64,000 nucleotides of DNA from CALOFP01 sp942492635 (GTDB lineage: Bacteria; UBP6; UBA1177; CALOFP01). This document shows positions 25,076 to 32,922 of the stretch, piece after piece. Numbering within the stretch: the stretch's first letter is position 1; every line of letters starts with the position of its first letter. A model generated the notes under the pieces. It saw only the letters and a program-made list of their open reading frames with translations, was not told the DNA's origin and made no database searches. The position numbers and the translations under genes were made by a program. Where the stretch lies: the NCBI GenBank assembly GCA_942492635.1, contig CALOFP010000002.1:372001-436000 (forward strand), in the 5' to 3' direction.

Positions 25076-26625
25076 TTTTCACCTCCGTAGTAGTTTTTGC
25101 CTCTTGTCGTGGGATTGAAGGGAAGCTCCTTCTGCTCGACTTCCTCGGGTACTTTATGCCTGTTGTTTTCAAGAAAGTTCTTTATAAATTTGTAAGTTAC
25201 AGCATTTCTTTTGATGGCGCTTTTACAAGCCTTTTCAACTGCTTCATTGCCGTATTTATCTCCCATCCCCAGGATACCGTAAAGCGATTTGTAGGCCTGT
25301 TCCGGATGGTCTCTGTCCGCAAACACATTTCTCGTGAAAATGTGTGTTGCAGGACCGATATTTCTTGCCCATTGCAAAAGTTTTTCCTTGCTCTGATCCA
25401 CCATGAAGCGGTGGTTTGAAGGCATGTGGCCTTTTTCAGTCACATACTTGTTATCGCTACAGTTTTTCAAATGCATTGCGATCCGTTTGTTGTCGTAATA
25501 GATCTCTACTGTACGGCTGTCGTGAACAATTTTCACCCTCTCGCTTCTGAATTTGAAAGGTACGCTGTAGTACCTGTCGTCGCCCTTCAAATAGACGTGA
25601 TAGTTGTTCTGAACCGTTCTTATCTCGACCTCTTTCATTTCGTATCTTATTGTCGGAAGGGGCCGCAATTCCTGGGATTCAACATCTTTAAACTGGTCCA
25701 TCCTGCTCACTTTCCGACCCTGAAAACAGGTCTTGTTGTGAACATCCAGATGTTTTCTTATCTCGCCGTTAAGATCCGATAAAGAATGAAAAACTTGATT
25801 CCTCAGCGGAGCATAGACTCGCTGATATGTGAGGTTTACAGCACCCTCCACAAGGGCCTTGTCCTTGGGCTTCTTCGGCCTGGCAGGAAGGATCGTGGTG
25901 CCATAATGACGGGCGAAATCGCTAAATGTTTCATTCAAAAGTGGTTCGCGCTTGTCGGCTTTCGTCACCGCTGATTTCAAACAATCCGGAACAATTGCTC
26001 TGGGCGTTCCTCCGAAAAAACGCAGCGCATTTTCGCAGCATCTGATGAACGTTTCCTTTTTCTGATCCGTTGCAGCCTCAACATACGTCATTTGGCTGCA
26101 CGGGAGAATCGCAACAAAAACCTCCAGTTCGGTGACTTCGCCATTGTTTTTCAAGTGCGCCTTCAGCTTGTCTCCGGCGAAATCGACATACATCTTATCA
26201 CCGGCCTTGTGCACGAGATGCATACTGATCTTATCTTTTTTACTCCACATTTTATAGTGATAACAGAATCTTGAATAACTGTAACCTTCGGGGGCAGCGT
26301 CAAGATATTCGTTGTATAAAAGCTTAAGAGTAACTCCCCGGCGCTTTATCTCTCTGTCGATATATTCAAAGAACTCAGAAAGATTTTCGTATGTTTAACA
26401 AAATTTTTTCTTTTCCACATGAAGAATCTCAAGATAGGCCGAATCACTCATCTTTTCAAACTCTTCCACAGGAACTCCTGTCCGCTTGAAATCGGCAATG
26501 ATCTCTGAAACGGTGCTCTTCCCAACACCAACCTTTTCAGCAATTGAGCGATAGCTCATCCCGACAACCGAATGTAGCCTTATAATTTCCCTCGTTTTTT
26601 CCATGACAATTTTCTTCCTGGGCAT
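25072..26625 (-). pseudogene. istA: IS21-family transposase IstA with an internal nonsense codon
   Basis: One continuous minus-strand frame of 518 codons, starting after a CGGAG site at 26625. It has an N-terminal helix-turn-helix (MSYRSIAEKVGVGKSTVSEI) and a retroviral-type integrase core (MYVDFAGDKLKAH, IVPDCLKSAV and KDKALVEGAVNL). A single TAA at 26397-26395 interrupts it between HVEKKKFC and TYENLSEFFEY. No frameshift is needed to join the two parts. Without readthrough the catalytic part could only be made from an internal start such as 26250. Confidence 0.88.
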
Positions 26626-26704
26626 TAAATTTCTCCGAATTTTTATTAAAAACAGAGAAGAAGAATAACACCTCTAACTGTTAATCAAAAATAATGTTGA
26701 AAAC

Positions 26705-26814
26705 TGTCCGGTTTCGACAGGAATGGTGTCCGGTTTCATCGAGAATGCTGTCCGGATTCGTCAGGATTGGTGTCCGCTTTCAGCAGGAATGCTGTCCGGA
26801 TTCAACAGGATTTG
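26705..26814 (+). repeat. IS21 right terminal repeat array (five 22-base units)
   Basis: Five head-to-tail units of exactly 22 bases start at 26705, 26727, 26749, 26771 and 26793. The consensus begins TGTCCGGTTTC and ends CAGGAATG. The array lies between the istA upstream region and the element tip. Confidence 0.88.
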
Positions 26815-26817
26815 CCA

Positions 26818-26823
26818 TTATAG
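26818..26823. repeat. Target-site duplication TTATAG, right copy (IS21 insertion)
   Basis: Matches the copy at 24191-24196. Confidence 0.85.
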
Positions 26824-27586
26824 AACCGAAAATATTCTTCAAGTGATTTCCTAAGATCAGAGACACTGCTGTAACTTGAAAGGTAAATCTCCTCATATTT
26901 AACAGTTCGCCACAGCCGCTCAACAAATATATTATCGAGAGCTCGACCTTTTCCGTCCATGCTGATCTTTATGTCGTTATCTATCAGAATTTGGGTGTAA
27001 TCACTATCGGTATACTGGCAACCTTGATCAGTGTTGAAGATTTCACAGCCTCCGTATTTCATAATAGCATCTTTAAGAACTTCCCTGCAGAAGTAGCCAT
27101 CAAGGGTTGTCGAAAGCCGCCAGGACAAAACATAGCGGCTATGCCAATCAATAACGGCTGTAAGATATACAAATCCTTGAGGTAGTTTTATGTATGTTAT
27201 GTCAGTAGACCACACCTGGTTTACACTATTTATTTCGACACCTCTAAGCAGGTATGGATAGATTTTATGTTCTTTATTAGGGATGGAAAGATTGGGTTGA
27301 GGTGCAAGCGCCCTTATGTTCAGCTCTTTCATAATCGAACCTGTCTTCTCCCTGCCAATTTTAAAGCCATTCTCTTTCAACTTGTTGGAAATACGCCTTT
27401 TTCCATAGAAAGGGCGCTTTTCGTATAGCTCAAGCACGCGACGCTTCGCCTCTTCGTCGTATTTGACACACTCAGGCTTCCTTTGACTTTTGTAATAGTA
27501 GGTTGAGTGTGACAATCCCAGCAGTTCACATTGTCTTCTTACGCTTACCTGCTTGTTGTTCTTCTCCACGAGGTTTCTCTTTTCCT

Positions 27587-27883
27587 CTATTTTATGCCCA
27601 TTTGCTTGCACTTTTTTTTTAACCACTCATTCTCAACACTCAGTTTCCCGATTTGCTTAAGATATTCATCTTTTTCAATTTCTTCTTCTTTGTTTTCCTT
27701 TTTTCTTTTATCCTTGAACAGTTCAGGCATATGTTCGAGAAGTTCCTTCTTCCACTGTCTCACTTGATTTGGATGGACTTCTTATATACTTGCTATCTCT
27801 GCAATAGTTTTTTCTTCTTTTGCCGCCTCAAAGGCAACCTTTGCTTTAAATGCTGCGTCGTACATTGTCCTTTTCCTTCCCAT
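27587..27883 (-). pseudogene. IS3-family OrfA with a nonsense codon
   Basis: A 98-codon frame starting MGRKRTMYDAAFKAKVAFEA, with the helix-turn-helix KTIAEIASI and then EVHPNQVRQWKKELLEH, a leucine-zipper-like region and an end in CKQMGIK. Codon 34, normally Tyr, is TAA (27784-27782). A run of nine A (minus strand, 27620-27612) just before OrfA ends is the expected site for the -1 programmed frameshift that makes the OrfAB fusion; OrfB is in the matching -1 frame. Confidence 0.85.
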
Positions 27884-27952
27884 AATTTTCACCTTTCAGA
27901 GGTTAGTTTATTTACACTAAATACCCCTGTCCAGAATTACCCTACCACTTTA

Positions 27953-27955
27953 CAG
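27953..27955. repeat. Target-site duplication CAG, right copy (IS3-family insertion)
   Basis: Matches CAG at 24032-24034. Confidence 0.7.
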
Positions 27956-28365
27956 ATAACGTGAGTCGTTCTTTTATTAGAATAGAACCGAAAGCAGTAC
28001 GAGCTGAAAATGCGGGTGCGCCAATCTTTTTTGAAACATGTGTGAGATACTCTTCCTCAACAACATCCCATGGAATTAGCTTTGATAAGGTAACCCACCT
28101 GTTCGTTTCAGAAAGTGTCCCTACGAAGGGAAGTTCGAAATCTTCTATTCTGAGCTGTTTTTCGCTGTATTGATACATATTTTAACCCTAAAGTGAAAAT
28201 ATTATTGAAGTATTTTAACATTTTAATTGCACTTTTTGTAGTTTTTAAGGAGTTGAAGCTAGTTATTTCAGACAGTTGAGATTTTTTAAGTAGTTTCTAA
28301 TTTCTAAATAGTTGTTTCATGTGGAAAACTTATCCGTTTAACTTTGGAATGAGTAGAGGTTTGTT

Positions 28366-29445
28366 TTATTTAATCATCATATGTTTTCGATTTTTTAAAG
28401 CATAGTATCGAATTAAAATATCCTGTAATCTTATCCGGTGGAGTCGGCTGACTACAGTCCATATCCCCTGTCTTTTTGCCATAGAACTCAATGTGGACGC
28501 AACCTTCCTGTATATCATTGGGGCGCAGCTGTAGAAAGCTTTTGACAACTCCTTTCTTGATCGCAAAGGCAAGCTGATATTCTCCAGGTAGTCTTCCATA
28601 TGTTGACTTTCAGAGGCGGACATCAAGCGGATGCATTTTTCAGATGTTCGAACATAATGAATCTTTGTTTGAATGTCATGAGCGTTTTCAGAAATGTTGC
28701 ATTCGAGAATAAAGGTTCTTTGTGGTCTGTCGTCTTGAGTACTTGGGGCAAAAAGGTTTTTCTTTGAGAAGATGAAGTTCCCAAGGCTATAGAAAATTTT
28801 AGAATTCTTGTGCTTTTCAAAACCTTGTACCACATGAGGGTGGGAGCCTAAAATAAGATTTGCTCCGGCTTTTATAAGCTTTTTTGCGAGAGACTTGCTG
28901 GCTGGAGATGGATAGTCGGTATATTCATAATTCCAATGAGGTAGAACCGCCACAAAGTAGCCTTCCCTCCGGTAATTTCTTATTTTTTTATACAACTGTT
29001 TCGATCGGTCTGAACAGGTGCCGCTGGATGTTTTTGTTGCATTGTACCACTGGGTAATTCCAAAAAGAGCTATAGAGACATTGTTTTTTCTAAAAGTAAA
29101 GGGTTCGGTGGCGGAACAGTCGTTCTCTCCATAACCGAAAAAATGGTTGCCATTTTTTCTGAGGAACGCTTGTGTGTCTTCTGCTCCCTCTTCACCGTAG
29201 TCAAGTATATGATTGTTCGCGAGAGAAAAAGCATGGAATAATTTGAAAATCAAAGATGTTTTGGGAGGTGATTTTAAGTTGATACTCTGAAAAGGTTTTG
29301 GTGAGTTACTTTCAGTGATCGGGCACTCAAGTGTTCCGACATTCAAATCAGAAGAAGCTATCAAAGCTTCCAAGGCGGGTTCAACCAGCAGTTTTTCAGT
29401 GTTCACATCTGCTGGACAGATGTCTCCGCAAAAAAGGATTTTCAT
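28366..29445 (-). CDS. CapA-family protein (poly-gamma-glutamate-type metallophosphatase fold)
   Basis: A 359-residue protein of the CapA/PgsA family. It begins ILFCGDICPADV (metal-binding GD), then VGTLECPITES, FSLANNHILDYGEEGAEDT with the invariant NNH, VAVLPHWNYEY and LILGSHPHVVQGFE, all in family order. No signal peptide is visible, so the protein may act in the cytoplasm or be truncated relative to exported CapA. Related proteins occur in capsule and polymer loci with a phosphoesterase-like fold. It overlaps the upstream membrane-protein gene by four bases (ATGA), so the two are coupled. Confidence 0.85.
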   Translation of the reverse strand: MKILFCGDICPADVNTEKLLVEPALEALIASSDLNVGTLECPITESNSPKPFQSINLKSPPKTSLIFKLFHAFSLANNHILDYGEEGAEDTQAFLRKNGNHFFGYGENDCSATEPFTFRKNNVSIALFGITQWYNATKTSSGTCSDRSKQLYKKIRNYRREGYFVAVLPHWNYEYTDYPSPASKSLAKKLIKAGANLILGSHPHVVQGFEKHKNSKIFYSLGNFIFSKKNLFAPSTQDDRPQRTFILECNISENAHDIQTKIHYVRTSEKCIRLMSASESQHMEDYLENISLPLRSRKELSKAFYSCAPMIYRKVASTLSSMAKRQGIWTVVSRLHRIRLQDILIRYYALKNRKHMMIK

Positions 29446-30461
29446 GCAGTTTTCTCTTTATATAAAGTTTTCAGGCTGTCGATAGCCATAACAATTCCCC
29501 CTATCGATATAGTAAGTAGAAGCGCAAATAGACCGATGAAGCTTGCTGCAAGGGCTAGAGGTTCTTCTATCCCGAAAAGACCGTACAAGAGTATAAATGC
29601 TCCTTCTCTTACACCTATGCTTCCAAAAGATATGGGAAGAACGAAAAGAATTCCCATTATTGGGATGGCAAAGAGATTTACTATTAATGGAGAGTTGCAA
29701 TTTAAAGACAACAAAATCAGATATCCTCCAACACTGGCTGAAATTCTAATTAGAAATGTAGTTGTCCATAGCTGTGTTCCGTAAATCGGATGTACTAAAG
29801 TTTTCAATCCCGTATAGAGTGTGTCTGGAGCGTCAATATTTTTGTACTCCTTGTTGAATTTGCTTAGTAAGGTATTGAGTAAAGACTCAACCTTTCTTAA
29901 TAAAACAGCGGAGGTCTTTTTAAAGAAAAAGCATAAAGTGATCAAGAAGAGAGTGAATAATCCGAAGAAATATAGCCAGTTCATTAGATTTAGAATAACT
30001 GGGGTTTTTAATACTAGAAGTTCTTTTGCGATAGGCCAGGCTGAGAGTGATAGAACTATGCATGCCGCAAGACCCATGAACTTTTCAAGTGTAACAACTG
30101 TTGTTTGAGATAGTAATTTCCCCGCTTTGCCATTGGCTTTTGCAACTCTGTATACATCCCATCCGATACCAGCAGGAACAAAGTACCCTAAAAACATTCC
30201 AATCCAATAGTGCTTCAATAGGAATAGGTAATCTATGTTTGTGTTGTATGCTTTTTTAAGGAAAAGTTTCCAACGTAATGCTCCTAGAAAAACCTGAGTG
30301 AAAAATCCTAAAGCAACTGCAGCTGCAAAAAATCCTAATTTAAGGTCGGATATGTGTTGAATACATCTTTCAAAATCTACCCTAAAACAAATAATGCCCA
30401 AAAGTACTAAGGGGATCATCGTTTTTACTGTAGCAATAAGTAGCCGCTTATTTTTGTTCAT
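29442..30461 (-). CDS. LPG_synthase_TM / AglD-like integral membrane protein (flippase-like)
   Basis: About 339 residues with eight or so membrane spans. The pattern matches the UPF0104 / LPG_synthase_TM family: GIICFRVDFERCI, ALRWKLFLKKA, the conserved YFVPAGIGWDVYRVAKANGK and LPISFGSIGVREGAFILLYG. Members include AglD and the membrane part of MprF, and are often placed in glycan or lipid export and modification loci as flippase-like proteins. ATG at 30461 is preferred over one five codons earlier. It is translationally coupled to the CapA-like gene, suggesting one envelope-glycan function. Confidence 0.78.
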   Translation of the reverse strand: MNKNKRLLIATVKTMIPLVLLGIICFRVDFERCIQHISDLKLGFFAAAVALGFFTQVFLGALRWKLFLKKAYNTNIDYLFLLKHYWIGMFLGYFVPAGIGWDVYRVAKANGKAGKLLSQTTVVTLEKFMGLAACIVLSLSAWPIAKELLVLKTPVILNLMNWLYFFGLFTLFLITLCFFFKKTSAVLLRKVESLLNTLLSKFNKEYKNIDAPDTLYTGLKTLVHPIYGTQLWTTTFLIRISASVGGYLILLSLNCNSPLIVNLFAIPIMGILFVLPISFGSIGVREGAFILLYGLFGIEEPLALAASFIGLFALLLTISIGGIVMAIDSLKTLYKEKTA

Positions 30462-31883
30462 TGTATTACTCAGCATAGCCCCGTTTTTCTATTATATAAA
30501 CTGCAGTTGACTATCAGAATTCTACAGCAAAGGATCTGTTAATAAGATCTCTCAAATTAAAGAGTACCCAACCATAGCCAACTATAATAAAACTATTTTT
30601 ATTGTCAAGATAGACAGTGGTAATTGAGATGCCGACTCGTGCCTAATTTGAATCTCGAGAAGAATGTGTAAAATGGGATTATCATAAAAATTGTGCAAAT
30701 TCCTCTAACTTGATATAGGGAGTAAAAACAAGTGGAGGAAAAAATGACTTTTACGGACAAAGATCTTAAATCCTTAATGGAAAAACTCAATGTTAAAGGG
30801 CATGAAGACATAATTGCTGTAACAAGAGAAATGATGGGCAAGATGTACAGTGCGCTCCTCGAAGGAGAAATGACCAATCACCTAGGCTATGAAAAACACG
30901 ATCAAGCCAACAAAAACACCTAAAACGCAAGAAACGGACACAGCAAAAAGACTGTTAAGACACACCTCGGAGAAGCAAGGATAAAAAATCCCTCGTGATA
31001 GAAAAGGTGAGTTTGATCCAATTGTTATAGCAAAGAATCAGACTGATGTCAGCGGAATGGAATCGCAGATAATTTCAATGTATGGCCGAGGGATGTCATA
31101 CAGGGATATCCAGGGCCATTTACAGGAGATATACGGTATTGACGTTTCTCCTGAGTTCATAAGTAACGTTACCGACAAGGTGATAGAAATGGCTCGAGAG
31201 TGGCAGCACAGGCAACTTTCGCAGGTCTATCCCGTTGTTTTTATTGATGCAACTTTTTACAATTTGAAGTCCGCAAACCAAGTGAAAAATCGGCCAGTCT
31301 ATACTATTGTAGGAATTGATCTCGATGGTAATAAAGAGTGTCTCGGTATTTGGATGGGCGAAACAGAAAAAGAAAAAGCTGTCGAATGGCTCCCTATTTT
31401 CAACGAGTTGCAGCAGCGTGGAGTCAAAGAAATGTTAATAGTTTCTTGCGATAATCTTCCTGGAATATCAAAGGCTATAAAGGCTTCATTTCCAAATGCT
31501 AAGATACAGAAGTGTGTTGTGCATCAGATAAGGAATAGTCTTAAATGTGTGTCCCACAAAGATAGAAAGGAGCTGGCAAATGATTTAAGGCCTATATACA
31601 AGGCACCAACTTCGAAAGAAGGCTATCGAAATCTTGAGCTTTTTGCTGAAAAGTGGGATGCCATTTACCCGCATATATCAAAATCTTGGATCAAAAACTG
31701 GGAAGAGCTTTCAACATTTTTTGAGTACCCTGAAGAACTGAGAAAAATTATTTATACCACTAATTTAATTGAGAGTATGAACAGCAACTTAAAGAGAGTT
31801 GCCAAGAAACGGATAGTCTTTCCAAACGAGGAAGCTCTTAGAAAGATCCTATACCTAACTATCAATAATTAATCAAAGGTAAA

Positions 31884-31902
31884 CCTCCGGCTCTGCCGGA
31901 GG
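31884..31902 (+). repeat. Left-end hairpin of the IS200-type element
   Basis: CCTCCGGC-TCT-GCCGGAGG, a perfect 8-base-pair stem with a 3-base loop, close to the left tip. It is almost identical to the right-end hairpin at 32513-32531. Such subterminal hairpins are bound by TnpA. Confidence 0.85.
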
Positions 31903-31981
31903 ACTCATAAAAGTTTGACTTTTGCAGCAATAGCAAAGAACCTCCTTAAGTGAATCGCAAGAAGCACAAAAGGAGGTATCT

Positions 31982-32425
31982 ATGAGTCAATATCGTAGTT
32001 TATGTCATACAACATATGAATTCAAATATCATGTTGTTTTTATACCAAAGTATAGAAAGAAAAGCTTGTATTCAGGATTGCGGAAACATTTAGGAGAAGT
32101 ATTTCGTGAACTTGCCAAACAAAGAGAGTCTTCCATTGAAGAAGGGCATTTGATGAAAGATCATGTACACATGCTTATATCAATACCACCCAAGTGTACA
32201 GTGAGTAACGTTGTTGGATATATAAAAGGAAAAAGCGCAATATATATTGCAAGAAATATTATGGGGAGAAAAAGAAATTTCACGGGAGAAAGTTTTTGGG
32301 CTCGAGGCTACTTCGTATCTACAGTAGGTAGAGATGAGGAGACAATCCGAGAATACATAAAACATCAGGAAAAAGAAGATTTTCGGATAGAACAACTTAC
32401 GGTGCCATACGAAGAAGAGGAATAG
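31982..32425 (+). CDS. tnpA: IS200/IS605-type Y1 transposase TnpA
   Basis: A 147-residue protein of standard TnpA length. It opens with YEFKYHVVFIPKYRKK, has the HUH motif in MKDHVHMLISIPP (about residues 61-67) and the C-terminal catalytic tyrosine in REYIKHQEKEDF. Y1 HUH enzymes cut and join single-stranded DNA at hairpin-marked ends. A strong AAAGGAGG site precedes the ATG. This gene looks intact, as do both end hairpins, so it may be the only mobile element here that could still move. No tnpB accompanies it. Confidence 0.93.
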   Translation: MSQYRSLCHTTYEFKYHVVFIPKYRKKSLYSGLRKHLGEVFRELAKQRESSIEEGHLMKDHVHMLISIPPKCTVSNVVGYIKGKSAIYIARNIMGRKRNFTGESFWARGYFVSTVGRDEETIREYIKHQEKEDFRIEQLTVPYEEEE

Positions 32426-32453
32426 TAGGAAAATAAAGGTTAAGTAACTGGTA

Positions 32454-32499
32454 GACCACATTTATGTGGTCCATCAAAAAGAATCCGCTTTGAGCGGTT
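32454..32499 (+). terminator. Two hairpins after tnpA
   Basis: GACCACAT-TT-ATGTGGTC (32454-32471) and CCGCT-TTG-AGCGG (32485-32497), separated by ATCAAAAAGAAT. They may stop tnpA transcription or block read-in from outside; there is no long T run, so a recognition role in transposition is an alternative. Confidence 0.4.
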
Positions 32500-32512
32500 C
32501 ACATATTATAAG

Positions 32513-32531
32513 CCTCCGGCTTTGCCGGAGG
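32513..32531 (+). repeat. Right-end hairpin of the IS200-type element
   Basis: CCTCCGGC-TTT-GCCGGAGG, nine bases before the right border. Same stem as the left-end hairpin with one loop base changed. Confidence 0.85.
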
Positions 32532-32922
32532 TAATTTAACTTAACGAAGAAATGGACTGTACGGCTTCGAGATTGGCCAAAAATTTATTCACAGCTATTC
32601 ATATTTTTTGAAGATGTTTTGAAAGATTACATTTAGACGAAATGGAGTTTACACAAAATAGTTGACAGTCCCTGTAAAATTGACTTTTTTGAATGCAATG
32701 CTACTTTGAAATGGATATTAACTTTTTAAGTATATTTTGTAGCCAAAGTCTGATGACTAAATTTTGTTTTAAATATTTGAGCGCGCCCCGAAAAGGTCTT
32801 CGTTTATGAAAAATCGTATCGATGAGGACAGTTTTTATTAATCGATAACTTATGGCTCATATTTGATATCAGCACTTATTATAATCAATATATGACAAAT
32901 AGATTTTTTGTGTGAGTTTACT

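Larger units (their letters stand above)
24197..26817 (-). mobile_element. IS21-family element (innermost of the nest), 2621 bp
   Basis: The element begins TGGC and ends GCCA, is flanked by the 6-base duplication TTATAG, and encodes IstA and IstB on the minus strand with a 4-base overlap. Just inside each end are arrays of 22-base repeats that face each other. These match the multiple transposase-binding repeats known from IS21-family termini. It inserted into codon 3 of the FYN segment of an IS3-family OrfB. Confidence 0.92.
24094..27626 (-). pseudogene. IS3-family OrfB (rve integrase domain), split by the IS21 element
   Basis: Block one (27626-26818) holds the HTH_21 region RPFYGKRRISNKLKENG and the rve catalytic core: VWSTDITYIKLPQGFVYL (D), NTDQGCQYTD (D) and DNIFVERLWRTVKYEE (E). 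It stops being integrase-like after YFRFYN. The C-terminus is found on the far side of the IS21 element at 24190-24094 as YQRNHSSLGYKTPWKIY, ending at a TGA. Removing the element plus one TTATAG copy joins TTC TAT AAC TAT CAG in frame. The first codon used is GTG at 27626, inside the OrfA frame. Confidence 0.88.
24035..27952 (-). mobile_element. IS3-family element, itself carrying an IS21-family insertion
   Basis: The ends are inverted repeats: the left end begins TATAGTGGTCAAGTATTTCT and the right end, read inward on the minus strand, begins TAAAGTGGTAGGGTAATTCT. Both continue into GGACAG. A 3-base duplication (CAG on the plus strand) flanks it. Without the nested IS21 element and one of its 6-base duplications, the element is 1291 bp, the normal IS3-family size, and it encodes OrfA and OrfB in the usual overlapping arrangement. 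Confidence 0.85.
22708..28178 (-). pseudogene. IS5/IS1182-like transposase, split by an IS3 insertion and frameshifted
   Basis: Read on the minus strand in two blocks. Block one, 28178-27953, starts MYQYSEKQLRIEDFELPF and ends in ERLTLS. Block two, 24034-22708, resumes as DEETVLSISENPYLQFFIG. Joining them with one CTG copy gives ERLTLSDEETV in frame, the normal family sequence. Further on, LLLDATAVPAD (first catalytic Asp) is followed by a frameshift near 23700, because the next expected residues FTYPNDVKLLNEARKKT lie in another frame. HADQIYRNRNN and PVEGKFGQLKRRFG supply the remaining DDE region. The intact protein would be about 516 residues. The gene is dead twice: by insertion and by frameshift. 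Confidence 0.85.
22666..28272 (-). mobile_element. IS5/IS1182-like element (outermost of three nested insertion sequences)
   Basis: The transposase remnant at 22708-28178 is interrupted by an IS3-family element (24035-27952). Removing the insert and one 3-base duplication leaves about 1.7 kb, a normal size. The ends are uncertain. The only matching inverted sequence found near both sides is TCTGAAATA at 22666 and its complement ending at 28272, and no target duplication was recognised, so the borders given are tentative. Confidence 0.6.
31870..32540 (+). mobile_element. IS200/IS605-type element
   Basis: It carries a single Y1-type transposase gene, is bounded by subterminal hairpins and shows no target duplication, as expected for single-strand transposition. 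The borders are set by restoring the IS256 reading frame on either side. About 670 bp. Confidence 0.8.
30744..32636 (+). pseudogene. IS256-family transposase, split and decayed
   Basis: The ATG at 30744 has a TGGAGGA site. The frame runs MTFTDKDLKSLMEKLNVKGHE to a premature TAA at 30921. It continues past that stop in the same frame (ARNGHSKKTVKTHLGEA), then shifts by one base in an A run near 30980. The rest reads KIPRDRKGEFDP and, from 31057, the DDE core: VVFIDATFYN (D), LIVSCDNLPG (D), IQKCVVHQIRNSL and NLIESMNSNLKR (E). At 31869 an IS200-type element interrupts it. The true C-terminus is on the other side at 32541-32636: LTKKWTVRLRDWPKIYSQLF to a TAG. ATC AAT AAT joined to TTA ACG AAG keeps the frame. 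Confidence 0.87.
30666..32654 (+). mobile_element. IS256-family (Mutator-type) element interrupted by an IS200-type element
   Basis: The transposase remnant (30744-32636) is bracketed by GTGTAAA at 30666 and its complement TTTACAC ending at 32654, which may be the terminal inverted repeats. No 8-9 base target duplication was recognised, so borders are tentative. Without the IS200-type insert the element would be about 1.3 kb, normal for IS256. Confidence 0.6.

Noticed and set aside
26705..26814. Tandem 22-base units suggesting a CRISPR array
   Set aside because: Units are contiguous without unique spacers, face a mirror array at the other element end, and no cas gene is near. They are IS21 terminal repeats.
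27942..28178. A separate small gene reading MYQYSEKQLRIEDF to a stop
   Set aside because: It is the 5' block of the IS5-like transposase; its last four codons and stop come from the end of the IS3 element.
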